From contig CAZNTU010000051.1 of NCBI GenBank assembly GCA_964575975.1, positions 1 through 30,801 on the forward strand: a stretch of 30,801 nucleotides of DNA, given 5' to 3'. This DNA comes from G963674505 sp964575975 (GTDB taxonomy: Bacteria; Desulfobacterota; Desulfobacteria; Desulfobacterales; SKZT01). Shown piece by piece: positions 7,023 to 15,708 of this stretch. The position numbers and the translations under genes are program-made. Numbering within the stretch: the first letter of the stretch is position 1; each line of letters starts with the position of its first letter. The notes beneath the pieces are model-generated. The model made no database searches. It saw only the letters and a list, made by a program, of their open reading frames with translations, and was not told the DNA's origin.

Positions 7023-9281
7023 CTATTTGCTCTTCAAGACAAACGTTCCGTCCCACCGCTTGCCGGGGGGATGTGTCTTCAAATAGTTGCACCGGTCGAG
7101 CATGGTTCTGCTGGGACCGTCGTCCGGGACCGCCGACAAGGCCTTTTGGAAAAATACGATCGCCCGGTTCCAGTCCTGCGCCCGATAGGCGTAAAGACCC
7201 TTCGCATAGTTGTTGACCGCTTCGCAAAGCAGATTGTCGACGTCCCCCGGATATCCGAGCAATTCGAAGATTTTCACGGCTTCCTTCTTGCCGACCACTT
7301 TGATGGAATCGATCTCCCTGACGGCTATCCAGTCCCCGGCCGCCCGCCTGGTGCTTTCCCCCATGATGGTGCAGGTGCCGTATACCTTGTTGACGCCCTC
7401 GAGCCGCGCGGCCGTGTTCACCGTGTCCCCCATCATCGTGTAGTCCATCCTGCTTCTGGAGCCCATGTTTCCGACGACCGCGACCCCCGAGTACAGGCCT
7501 ATCCGCATTTTCAACTCCGGCTTTTCCAGCTTCCTCCAATTTGCGCGAAGCTGCCCGAGCCTTTTCTGCATTTCAATGCTGGCCAGGCACGCCGCCTCCG
7601 GGTGGTTGTTTAGATCGGAGGGAGCGCCGAACATGGCGATGATGGCGTCGCCCTCGAACTTGTCCACCATTCCCTTGTGCTTCATGATGATATCCGCCAT
7701 TTCCGTCAGGAATTCGTTCAGAAGCTCGACCAGTTCCTTGGGCGCAAGCTTTTCCGATATGCTCGTAAAGCCTTGGACGTCCGAAAAGAATGCGGTAATC
7801 TCCCGCTCCTCTCCCCCGAGCACGATCTTTTCGGGAGACTCGAGCAATTGCTGGACCACTTCGGCGGACACGAACGTCGAGAAAGTGTCCTTTACGAACC
7901 TTTTTTGCAGAGATTCGGCGAAATAGCGATGGGAAACCACGCCGATGTAAATCAATACGACCGCGACCAGCGGGTAGGTCAAATTCAGGACCCATCCGAT
8001 TGTCCAAAACAAAAGCACGCAAATCGCAAAATAGCCGGTAAACACGCCAAGCGCGGCGAATCCCCCGGTCACCGCGTTGCTTCCGTGCAAAAGGGCGCAC
8101 AGCGCGGCGCCCGTCGCAAAAACGAGAACAAGGTTCAAAAACCGAAACCATTCGGGCTGATACAATTCGTCGCCGGAAAAGATGCTGTCGATTGCGTTGG
8201 CATGGATTTCCAGCCCGGGAAAGACGCCGCCGAACGGCGTCACCCTCAAATCGTAGACGGCAACGGCCGTGACCCCCACCAGCACGACGGCGTTTTCGAA
8301 AAGACCGTCCGCGACCTTCCCGTTCAATATGTCCGTGACCGAAACGTGAGGATAGGTCTTCGGCGCCCCTCGATAGTTGATCATTATCCGTCCGGCTTCG
8401 TCCGAAGGAATTTCGAGACTTCCGATTCCGATCGCTTCCACTCCGTGTTCGTCTACGAACAACGATGGCGACGAGTCAAGGAAAGCCGCCGCGGTCGCCA
8501 CGGAAAGCGGGGCGTACAGTTCGTCGCCGAATTGGACGACCGACGCGACCCGGCGCACGACTCCGTCCGAATCGGCGGTCATGTTGAAATATCCGGCGTA
8601 GGGCGAACTTTTCGATATCACGGGAATGTTGGCCTGAGGGGCCACGGCTTTCAAAAACGACCTCTCTTTCGCCTTGGGAGAGGAATATCTGACGAATCCG
8701 TAACGGGCCCCTGCTATGCCGTCCGCCGACGCCTCGGGAGACCGCTCTCCCAGATGTTCGGCGCTTCTGCGATCCGTGTGGAAAAAGAAGCCCAGAACGA
8801 CCTTCGAAGTCGATTCCTCGATCGCTTCGGCCAAAATCCTGTCGAAATCGGCCAGACTTCGCAATTCGTCCAAAAACGAGGACAACTCTCGGTTCTCAAG
8901 GCCCAACTCGCCCATCTTGTCTTCGATCCGGTCGAGGGCGTCTTGGACGTCGCGCCCCTCGGGCTCCAAAAACCCAATGTCCAAAGCGATCACCTTGGCT
9001 CCGGCCTCCGACAGCTCGCGAACCAAAGCGGCGATCTTGGTCCGCGGCCACGGCCATTTGCCTTCCCGGTCGATGCTTTTCTCGTCCACGGCCGCCAGCA
9101 CGATGCCCGGATTGGGAGCGACCGGCCCTCTCAAAAGGAACCTCAAATCGATCGTCCGCAACTCCATCTGATCCAAAAACGGAAATATGCCGGTCGCATA
9201 CACGACAACGACCGCGAACAAAATCAAACCGGAAACGATCGTCGAACGAAAACGGGAAAATTTCTTGAAATACGAGGCCAT
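7023..9281 (-). CDS. CHASE2-domain transmembrane adenylate cyclase (class III)
   Basis: 752-residue inner-membrane sensor that should make cAMP from ATP. A first helix (about 14-34) anchors the protein. The CHASE2 sensor domain (about 38-370) faces the periplasm. Three or four helices follow at about 380-455. The class III cyclase domain (about 490-665) has every key residue: metal aspartates D501 (FFSDVQGF) and D545 (FEGDAIIAMFG), adenine-specifying K541 and D613 (RMDYT), and the transition-state pair N622 and R626 (VNTAARLE). This favours ATP over GTP. A short TPR-like tail (about 690-720) follows. The ATG at 9281 has only a weak CGGA site. The gene heads a minus-strand block with the TPR-barrel and FecR genes. 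CHASE2 cyclases and FecR proteins are often neighbours, although the signal they sense is unknown. Two cNMP-binding-like domains are encoded about 15 kb away at 23925. Confidence 0.93.
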   Translation of the reverse strand: MASYFKKFSRFRSTIVSGLILFAVVVVYATGIFPFLDQMELRTIDLRFLLRGPVAPNPGIVLAAVDEKSIDREGKWPWPRTKIAALVRELSEAGAKVIALDIGFLEPEGRDVQDALDRIEDKMGELGLENRELSSFLDELRSLADFDRILAEAIEESTSKVVLGFFFHTDRRSAEHLGERSPEASADGIAGARYGFVRYSSPKAKERSFLKAVAPQANIPVISKSSPYAGYFNMTADSDGVVRRVASVVQFGDELYAPLSVATAAAFLDSSPSLFVDEHGVEAIGIGSLEIPSDEAGRIMINYRGAPKTYPHVSVTDILNGKVADGLFENAVVLVGVTAVAVYDLRVTPFGGVFPGLEIHANAIDSIFSGDELYQPEWFRFLNLVLVFATGAALCALLHGSNAVTGGFAALGVFTGYFAICVLLFWTIGWVLNLTYPLVAVVLIYIGVVSHRYFAESLQKRFVKDTFSTFVSAEVVQQLLESPEKIVLGGEEREITAFFSDVQGFTSISEKLAPKELVELLNEFLTEMADIIMKHKGMVDKFEGDAIIAMFGAPSDLNNHPEAACLASIEMQKRLGQLRANWRKLEKPELKMRIGLYSGVAVVGNMGSRSRMDYTMMGDTVNTAARLEGVNKVYGTCTIMGESTRRAAGDWIAVREIDSIKVVGKKEAVKIFELLGYPGDVDNLLCEAVNNYAKGLYAYRAQDWNRAIVFFQKALSAVPDDGPSRTMLDRCNYLKTHPPGKRWDGTFVLKSK

Positions 9282-9330
9282 TTTTCCGAAAATCTTTGTT
9301 TTCCTTTTACTCGTTTTTCAAAGCGGCTCG

Positions 9331-9359
9331 ATTCGAATTTGTTGCCTCGGTCTTGCCAA
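9331..9359 (-). promoter_or_regulatory. Candidate promoter for the CHASE2 cyclase block
   Basis: On the minus strand a TTGGCA -35 box (9354-9359, five of six matches) and a TCGAAT -10 box (9331-9336, four of six) are separated by 17 nt. The start would fall near 9324, giving a leader of about 43 nt to the ATG at 9281. It is divergent from the DUF2760 promoter, about 95 nt away. Confidence 0.4.
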
Positions 9360-9452
9360 TCGCCAAGAAAAGTTACCACAACAATCCCCAGCAAGCAAGG
9401 CAAATCGCAAGCGGACGGAACCGAGGCGGCAGCCGTCGGCCGCGATTCGGCC

Positions 9453-9481
9453 TTGACACGCGACGTTTCCGTATTTAGACT
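9453..9481 (+). promoter_or_regulatory. Sigma70-like promoter of the DUF2760-Hsp70 operon
   Basis: A perfect TTGACA -35 box (9453-9458) is followed after 17 nt by TAGACT (9476-9481), four of six matches. The expected start is near 9488, with a leader of about 70 nt. Just before the Shine-Dalgarno GGGAG the leader carries a short AT-rich inverted repeat (ATATTG at 9531-9536, CAATAT at 9539-9544). A CIRCE element was not seen, so classical HrcA heat-shock control is unlikely. Confidence 0.6.
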
Positions 9482-9557
9482 ACCCGATTATTTTGTCGGC
9501 GCCGGTTTTCAACGTCGAATTCGAGGTGCAATATTGAACAATATCGGGAGATAACGC

Positions 9558-10337
9558 ATGAACCTTTTAAAAGCCTTCTCGAGACGGACCTTCATCGTCG
9601 TCCTGTTGATGTCCGCCCTGTTGGCGGCGATAGTGAACGCGATCCTGTGGTACGGTCTCGAACTGGCCTCCAAAGAACTGGTTTCCCTGAACCGATTGCA
9701 GAACCAGGATCCGGCGTTGACCGATTTCGTCGCCCGCATGGAATCCTACCAAACCCTCGCGAGCGCCTACTTCCTTCCCGTATCGGCGGCCTTTTTCCTG
9801 CTTTTCGCCCTGCTTCTGTGGCTGTTCCTGAGAATCGTCAACGCAAGCCTGTTCAAAAAAGCCGAACCGCCGAAAGCCGGGGAGACCAAAAAGCGCACCC
9901 TGGACGCGCTCGAAGACCGTCTTTCGGAAAAGGACAAAAAGGAGAAGGACGACAACGACCGGCGAATTTTTCTGTATCTCCTCGCGCTTCTCCAAAGGGA
10001 AGGACGACTCCTCGATTTCTTCTCCGAAAACCTGGACGTCTACGAGGACGACCAGATCGGCGCGGCCGTCAGAAGCATCCATCAGAATTGCAAAAGGGCC
10101 ATGGAAAAGAACTTGGCTCTCCTGCCGGTAATCGACAGGGATGAAGGGGAGGAGACGACGGTGGAGGAGGGATTCGACCCCAACGAAATCAAACTGACCG
10201 GGGCCGTGACCGGAGAGCCTCCGTTCAAGGGAATCTTGCGCCACAAAGGATGGAAGGCGAAAAAAATCGAAATGCCTACGCTGTCGCCGGCGGGAGACGC
10301 AAGAATCATCGCTCCGGCGGAAGTGGAGATTCCATGA
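9558..10337 (+). CDS. DUF2760 membrane protein, first gene of the Hsp70 cluster
   Basis: 259-residue inner-membrane protein. Two hydrophobic helices (about 11-32 and 74-94) flank a short external loop, placing a cytosolic domain of about 165 residues after the second helix. That part starts with a highly charged coiled stretch (about 100-135) and continues into the conserved RIFLYLLALLQREGRLLDF motif and the ending PPFKGILRHKGWK, which identify it as DUF2760. Function is unknown. The family is found next to atypical Hsp70 genes, as here, so a role as membrane anchor or partner for them is a fair inference. The ATG has GGGAG 7 nt upstream and a good promoter at 9453-9481. The first Hsp70 gene starts 66 nt downstream. 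Confidence 0.85.
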   Translation: MNLLKAFSRRTFIVVLLMSALLAAIVNAILWYGLELASKELVSLNRLQNQDPALTDFVARMESYQTLASAYFLPVSAAFFLLFALLLWLFLRIVNASLFKKAEPPKAGETKKRTLDALEDRLSEKDKKEKDDNDRRIFLYLLALLQREGRLLDFFSENLDVYEDDQIGAAVRSIHQNCKRAMEKNLALLPVIDRDEGEETTVEEGFDPNEIKLTGAVTGEPPFKGILRHKGWKAKKIEMPTLSPAGDARIIAPAEVEIP

Positions 10338-10403
10338 TCGCGACCTTGCCGTCCACATGCGACTTTTTTCCCGTTCAATTTCGACCATAGGAACCGAAAA
10401 GAC

Positions 10404-12230
10404 ATGAGCGAACCGATATATATAATAGGAATAGACCTGGGAACGACGAACAGCGTCGCCGCCTATACCAAAGCGGAACTCGAACCCGGCGGGCAACCGG
10501 AAATAAAACTGTTCGAAATCCCCCAGCTGGTATCCGCGGGGACCGTCGAAAAAAGAAAAGTCCTGCCGTCCTTCGTCCTTGTTCCCGGCAGGCACGACGT
10601 GGCGGAGGATGCCCTGAAGCTTCCGTGGAGCGAAAACGAGGACGTTGCAGTCGGAGAATTCGCGCGCGACAGGGGGGCGGAGATTCCCCAGAGACTCGTT
10701 TCCTCCGCCAAATCCTGGCTGTGCAACACGATGGTGGACAGAAACAAACCGATCCTTCCATGGGAATGCCCCGACAAGGAAGCGAAAAAATCCCCGGTGG
10801 ACGCCTCCGCCGCGATCCTGGCGCACATACGCAACGCCTGGAACTCCGAAATGGCCGTCGAGAGCGGAACCGTCCGGGAAGAGCTTCTTATGGAAAACCA
10901 GGAAATCATGCTGACCGTCCCGGCCTCCTTCGACGCCGTGGCCAGGGACTTGACAGTCAAAGCCGCCGAAATGGCGGGCCTGAAAAACATCGTTCTGCTG
11001 GAGGAACCGCAGGCCGCCTTCTACGCCTGGATCGATCTGATGGGGGACCAGTGGAGAAAGAAGATCGGCAAGGACGACCTGGCGCTGGTCTGCGACATCG
11101 GAGGCGGAACCACGGACTTCAGCCTCATCAATGTCGCCGAAAAAGACGGGGAGCTTGTTCTGGAAAGGACCGCGGTGGGGGACCACCTGCTGGTGGGCGG
11201 GGACAACATGGACTTGGCCTTGGCCTACGCCGTCGCCCGCGAGCTGGCCCAGAAAGGGACCAGGCTGGACTCCTGGCAGATGAGAGGACTTTGGCACAGC
11301 TGCCGGGCCGCCAAGGAACGGATTCTTTCCAACGACGATCTCGAAGAGCAACCCATCACCATTCTCGGCAGAGGAACAAGCCTCATCGGCGGGACCATCA
11401 AAGCCAAGCTCTCGAGGGAAACCGTGGAAAAAGTGCTGCTTGACGGTTTCTTCCCTTGGTGCGAAAAAGACAGGAAACCCGCCGCCGTCCAAAAGACCGG
11501 CATAAGGGAAATGGGGCTGGTCTACGAATCCGACCCGGCCGTCACCCATCACCTGGCAAAATTCCTGAGCGAGTCTCCCCGCGACGGAGACCAGTCGCAG
11601 TCCCCGACCGTCATCCTTTACAACGGCGGCATCATGAAATCCGGACTCGTGCGAAAAAGGATCATGGATATCGTCGCGTCCTGGAACGAATCCGAGGATG
11701 CCCCTCCAAGGGAAATCGAATCCTCGGACTTCGACTTGGCCGTCGCCAAAGGCGCCGCGTATTTCGGACTTGCCAAAAGAGGACGCGGAATTAGAATCCG
11801 CGGAGGCCTCAACAAATCCTACTATATCGGCATCGCCGCCGCCATGCCCGCCGTTCCGGGAATGCCCGCGCCACAGAAGGCCATCTGCGTAGGTCCGTTC
11901 GGCATGGAGGAAGGCGCCGGGGAAACGATCGCCGGACAGGAATTCGCGCTCGTGGTCGGCGAACCGGTCGCCTTCGATTTCCTGGGTTCCTCCAGACGCT
12001 ACCACGACAAGGTCGGAGACGTCGTGGAGGACTGGGAGGGGGAAATCGACAAGATAACGACCATGGAAACCACCCTCGACGGAGAATACGGGACGGTGGT
12101 TCCCGTAAATATCGAGGTCAAAGCCACGGAAATCGGGACTTTGGAACTGTGGTGCGTCTCCGAGGAGTCGGGCCGCCGATGGAAACTGGAATTCAATGTA
12201 AGGGAGAAGGAAACCGTTGGAACCGGATAA
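10404..12230 (+). CDS. Atypical Hsp70-family protein (first of a pair)
   Basis: 608-residue actin-fold ATPase of the Hsp70 superfamily, not DnaK. Phosphate-1 loop GIDLGTTNS (9-17), phosphate-2 loop DIGGGTTDF (231-239) and adenosine loop LYNGGIMKS (405-413) are intact, so ATP binding is expected. EEPQAAFYAW (200-209) stands where DnaK has EPTAAALAYG. A specific feature shared with its neighbour is RLVSSAKSWLC (97-107). After the ATPase domain (about 1-480) only about 130 residues remain, shaped as beta strands (ending ELWCVSEESGRRWKLEFNV). The helical lid of DnaK is absent. The operon has no DnaJ or GrpE gene. The start ATG has a weak AGGA site 12 nt away. The gene overlaps the next one by 14 nt, so the two proteins are probably made together and may work as a pair. 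Confidence 0.9.
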   Translation: MSEPIYIIGIDLGTTNSVAAYTKAELEPGGQPEIKLFEIPQLVSAGTVEKRKVLPSFVLVPGRHDVAEDALKLPWSENEDVAVGEFARDRGAEIPQRLVSSAKSWLCNTMVDRNKPILPWECPDKEAKKSPVDASAAILAHIRNAWNSEMAVESGTVREELLMENQEIMLTVPASFDAVARDLTVKAAEMAGLKNIVLLEEPQAAFYAWIDLMGDQWRKKIGKDDLALVCDIGGGTTDFSLINVAEKDGELVLERTAVGDHLLVGGDNMDLALAYAVARELAQKGTRLDSWQMRGLWHSCRAAKERILSNDDLEEQPITILGRGTSLIGGTIKAKLSRETVEKVLLDGFFPWCEKDRKPAAVQKTGIREMGLVYESDPAVTHHLAKFLSESPRDGDQSQSPTVILYNGGIMKSGLVRKRIMDIVASWNESEDAPPREIESSDFDLAVAKGAAYFGLAKRGRGIRIRGGLNKSYYIGIAAAMPAVPGMPAPQKAICVGPFGMEEGAGETIAGQEFALVVGEPVAFDFLGSSRRYHDKVGDVVEDWEGEIDKITTMETTLDGEYGTVVPVNIEVKATEIGTLELWCVSEESGRRWKLEFNVREKETVGTG

Positions 12231-15003
12231 AAGATTTATCGTCGGAATCGATCTGGGCACGACCAACTCCGCCGTCTCTTACGTGGACTTGGCCCGCGAC
12301 GGCGAGTCCTACAAAATAAGGACCTTCCAAATACCCCAATTGACGGGACCGGGGGAATTCTCCCGGCTTCCCGTGCTTCCGTCGTTTCTTTACATTCCGG
12401 GCGAATACGACATTTCCCGGGACGCCATATCGATTCCCTGGAAATCCTCCGGGGTCGAAAAGCAACCCTTCGCTGGCGCTTTCGCAAGGGACCACGGCTC
12501 CAAAGTGCCCGCCCGGCTCGTCTCCTCCGCGAAAAGCTGGCTCTGCCATCGCAACGTGGACAGAAAAGCGAGAATCCTTCCCTGGGGCGCGGGCGGCGAA
12601 GTCTACAAAGTGTCGCCAGTCCAGGCTTCCGCAGGCTATATCGAACATATAAAGAACGCCTGGAACCACTTCATGGCGGAGGAGGAGGAAGACTTTCTCG
12701 AAAACCAACTCCTGATCGTCACCGTGCCCGCATCCTTCGACGAAGTCGCCCGCGAACTCACTCTGGAGGCCGCCAATCTGGCCGGTTGCAACGAGGTCGT
12801 TCTGATCGAGGAGCCCTTGGCCGCGTTCTACAGCTGGCTGATCCAGCACGGAGCGCACTGGGGCCGGCACGTCAAGCCCGACGATCTTATTCTCGTTTGC
12901 GACGTCGGCGGCGGCACCACAGACTTCACATTGATCACCCTCCGGGAAAGCGAAGGATCTCCCAGGTTCGAACGCATCGCGGTCGGCGACCACCTGATCC
13001 TGGGCGGAGACAACGTTGACCTTACCTTGGCGAGACGCCTGGAAACGCGGTTCGGAAAAAAAAGGACCTCGCTGAGCGCCGACAGATGGACGGCCTTGTG
13101 CCACCAGTGCAGGCAAGCCAAGGAGGCCATTTTGGACGGACGCGAGGAATCCCGCAAAATAGTCGTGATGGGGGAGGGCGGAAAGCTGATCGCCGGCACG
13201 GTCTCCGCCGAGTTGGACCGAAAGGAAGTGGAGGAAACCGTTCTCGAAGGTTTCTTTCCGCTCGCCGAACCCGGCGGTACCGAGGAGAAGTCCGCCCGCT
13301 CCGGCATCGCCGAATTCGGTCTTCCCTACGAACGCGAGCCGGCCGTGACCCGCCATTTGGGTTGGTTCCTGGAAAAGCACGGGGACGACGTCCGGAAATT
13401 TTCCGGCCGGGAACGAGCCATGCCCGACTTGGTCCTCTTCAACGGCGGCTCCCTGAAGCCCGCCATCGTCAGGCGAAGAATCATGGAGGCGATTCGCCAT
13501 TGGTTCGGCGAAAAAAATCCCGATATCCCCCGGGAACTGGAAAATCCGACCCCGGATTTGGCCGTGTCGCTGGGCGCGGCTTACTACGGTCTGGTGAAAA
13601 TCGGCAAAGGCGTCAGGGTCGGCAGCGGAAGCCCCCGCTCCTATTTCCTCGGGATTGCCGCAAAGGACGAAAAAGGCGCTCCGGTCGACCTGAAGCAGGC
13701 GGTTTGCCTCGTCGAAAGAGGCTTGGACGAGGGCAGCAGCATCGAACTCGAAAATCTTCGGTTCGAGGTCCTGGCCAACCGGCCCGCCAGCTTCGAAATC
13801 TACAGCTCCAGCTATCGCTCGGGAGACAAAAGCGGCGAACTGGTCCCCGTCGACGACTCCTTGACTCCCCTCCCGCCCCTCAAGACCGTCATACAGTTCG
13901 GAAAAAAAAGCGCCTCCCGGAACGTGCCGGTCCAAATCGAAGCCGAATTCACCGAAACAGGGACCCTTGCCGTGTGGTGCCGCTCCCTCGTGAGCAATCA
14001 CCGGTGGAAACTGAACTTCCAGCTAAGGGACGAATCCCCGCCCCCGGAAGTGGCCGACCTGGAAATTTTCGACGAAGACCTCGTTCAACAAACGCTGCAA
14101 AAAATCGAAGACGCCTTCGCGGACAAATCCGGCACGGACAAGCTCGAATCCCTCGTCAAGGAAATTTCCTCCTTCGTGGAGAGACCCAAGGAAAAATGGC
14201 CGCTCGGACTGCTGAGAAACATCGCGGACGCCCTGCTGAAACTCAAATCGACCAGAAACACCTCTCCCGTCCATGAAAGCAGATGGTTGAACCTGACGGG
14301 ATTCTGCACGAGACCCGGCTTCGGGGAAGGATTCGATTCCCGAAGAATGGCGGCCCTCTGGAAAATCTACATCGAAGGGATGCGATTTTCCAACAACGCC
14401 CAAGTCCGCTCCGAATGGTGGGTCCTTTGGCGACGCGTCGCGGGCGGTCTCAAGCCCGGCCAGCAAAGGCAATTCAGCCAGGATCTTTCCGCTCTGGCCG
14501 CGCCTAAAAAAGGAGTCAAAACAAAAACAAGCCCGCAGGAAAACCTGGAAATTTGGATGGCTCTCGCGAACATGGAACTTTTGCAGGCCAAGGACAAGGC
14601 CGCCTGGGGCCGACGTCTGCTGTCCGAATTGAACACCCGGCCACCGACGCCGCAGCATTTCTGGGCGCTCTCCAGAATAGGCGCGCGAACCCTTCTCTAC
14701 GGGCCCGCAGACAGGATCGTCGCTCCCGACGAAGTCTCGCGGTGGATAGAATCGGTTCTAGAAATGGACGGAAGCTTCGCGAAACCCATAGCCTCCGCTC
14801 TCGCCCAAATGGCGCGCAAGACCGGCGACCGAACCCGAGACCTCGACCAGGAAACCGTGCGAAAAATCGAAAAATGGATGGAAAACGCCGGCGTCCGTCC
14901 CCGATACGCCCGTTTCCTCCATGAAATCGTCCCGGTCGAAAAGATGGAGGAATCCGCAATCTTCGGAGAATCGCTTCCCTCGGGAATCGTCCTGACCCCG
15001 TGA
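12217..15003 (+). CDS. Atypical Hsp70-family protein with DUF3731-like C-terminal extension
   Basis: 928-residue homologue of the preceding protein, with the same loops: GIDLGTTNS (10-18), DVGGGTTDF (229-237), LFNGGSLKP (407-415) and RLVSSAKSWLC (100-110). The beta-rich segment ends at about 604 (VSNHRWKLNFQLRDE). A further 320 residues follow that the first protein lacks: a proline-containing linker, then an alpha-helical region rich in Trp and Arg (about 615-925). This fits the DUF3731 C-terminal domain known from such large Hsp70-like proteins. The start is a TTG at 12217, inside the end of the first gene, preceded by GGGAGAAGG; the stop of the first gene lies 14 nt into this one. The extension is the obvious candidate for target or partner binding (inference). 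Duplication within the operon followed by gain or loss of the tail explains the pair. Confidence 0.88.
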   Translation: MEPDKRFIVGIDLGTTNSAVSYVDLARDGESYKIRTFQIPQLTGPGEFSRLPVLPSFLYIPGEYDISRDAISIPWKSSGVEKQPFAGAFARDHGSKVPARLVSSAKSWLCHRNVDRKARILPWGAGGEVYKVSPVQASAGYIEHIKNAWNHFMAEEEEDFLENQLLIVTVPASFDEVARELTLEAANLAGCNEVVLIEEPLAAFYSWLIQHGAHWGRHVKPDDLILVCDVGGGTTDFTLITLRESEGSPRFERIAVGDHLILGGDNVDLTLARRLETRFGKKRTSLSADRWTALCHQCRQAKEAILDGREESRKIVVMGEGGKLIAGTVSAELDRKEVEETVLEGFFPLAEPGGTEEKSARSGIAEFGLPYEREPAVTRHLGWFLEKHGDDVRKFSGRERAMPDLVLFNGGSLKPAIVRRRIMEAIRHWFGEKNPDIPRELENPTPDLAVSLGAAYYGLVKIGKGVRVGSGSPRSYFLGIAAKDEKGAPVDLKQAVCLVERGLDEGSSIELENLRFEVLANRPASFEIYSSSYRSGDKSGELVPVDDSLTPLPPLKTVIQFGKKSASRNVPVQIEAEFTETGTLAVWCRSLVSNHRWKLNFQLRDESPPPEVADLEIFDEDLVQQTLQKIEDAFADKSGTDKLESLVKEISSFVERPKEKWPLGLLRNIADALLKLKSTRNTSPVHESRWLNLTGFCTRPGFGEGFDSRRMAALWKIYIEGMRFSNNAQVRSEWWVLWRRVAGGLKPGQQRQFSQDLSALAAPKKGVKTKTSPQENLEIWMALANMELLQAKDKAAWGRRLLSELNTRPPTPQHFWALSRIGARTLLYGPADRIVAPDEVSRWIESVLEMDGSFAKPIASALAQMARKTGDRTRDLDQETVRKIEKWMENAGVRPRYARFLHEIVPVEKMEESAIFGESLPSGIVLTP

Positions 15004-15084
15004 ACGGCTCGGAACAAAAGACGCTTCTCCATCTGCCTTGTCCGCTACTTCGGTACGGGAGAAAGCCGACGGAAATTTGCCTCC

Positions 15085-15113
15085 TTTACGGAAAGAGAGG
15101 TTTGTGCTATACG
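15085..15113 (+). promoter_or_regulatory. Candidate extended -10 promoter for the ispF operon
   Basis: TTTACG (15085-15090), 17 nt, then TATACG (15108-15113), preceded by TG at 15105-15106 as in extended -10 promoters. The start would be near 15120, giving a leader of about 75 nt. That leader contains a 6-bp GC stem (15145-15150 with 15159-15164). Confidence 0.4.
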
Positions 15114-15195
15114 ACTTGCTTTAACGTTTCAACGTCTCGGTTTTCGGGCGGGCGCCGACGCCCGGCCGTTTTGCGGGAAATCCGGAAAGGAAGCT

Positions 15196-15708
15196 ATGCG
15201 AATCGGGTCGGGATACGACGTGCATAGACTCGTCTCGGGAAGAAGACTGGTTCTCGGAGGCGTCGAAATTCCATTCGAGAAAGGCCTCGATGGACACTCG
15301 GACGCGGACGCGGTATTGCATTCCATATGCGACGCCCTTCTGGGCGCGGCGGGATTGGGAGACATCGGCCTCCATTTTCCCGATTCCGATCCTTCCTTCA
15401 AGGACATCGACAGCCTGATCCTGCTGCGCGAAACCTACGCGATGGTGAAAAGAAAAGGGTTCGCCTTGCTCAACCTCGACGTCACCGTGTTCGCGCAGCG
15501 ACCCAGGATTTCCCCCTACCGCGAAGCCATGGCCCGAAAAATAGCCGAGACCCTTGAAACCCGAACCGACAGAATCAATATTAAAGCCACTACCACGGAG
15601 GGTCTCGGCGCGATCGGGAAAGGAAAGGGCATCGCCTCCATGTGCGTCGCCCTTGTCGAATATTCGCCGGACGATGACTCCCCCCGGACCAGGAACCAGG
15701 ATACATGA
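15196..15708 (+). CDS. ispF: 2-C-methyl-D-erythritol 2,4-cyclodiphosphate synthase
   Basis: Zinc enzyme of the MEP pathway that cyclises CDP-methylerythritol 2-phosphate to MEcPP with release of CMP, in the cytosol. The 170-residue length is slightly above the usual 157-160, from a short charged tail. Zinc ligands D8 and H10 (GYDVH) and H42 (DAVLHSICDALLGA) are present, as are the GLDGHSDAD motif and the C-terminal TTTEGLGAIGKGKGI that binds the nucleotide. The ATG has AAGGAAG just upstream. ispD, its common neighbour, is not in this window. The stop overlaps the cysS start as ATGA, so ispF and cysS should be translationally coupled. Confidence 0.96.
   Translation: MRIGSGYDVHRLVSGRRLVLGGVEIPFEKGLDGHSDADAVLHSICDALLGAAGLGDIGLHFPDSDPSFKDIDSLILLRETYAMVKRKGFALLNLDVTVFAQRPRISPYREAMARKIAETLETRTDRINIKATTTEGLGAIGKGKGIASMCVALVEYSPDDDSPRTRNQDT

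Noticed and set aside
9567..12266. Very long open frame on the minus strand opposite DUF2760 and the first Hsp70
   Set aside because: The plus-strand genes have clear domains, ribosome sites and a promoter. The antisense frame gives no recognisable protein and is a by-product of GC-rich codon use. The same applies to long antisense frames opposite xerD/M24, cysS, uvrB, uvrC and acs.
15145..15164. GC stem-loop before ispF considered as terminator of the Hsp70 operon
   Set aside because: It lies after the likely ispF promoter and is not followed by a T run, only GCCGTTTT. It is better viewed as part of the leader or as chance.
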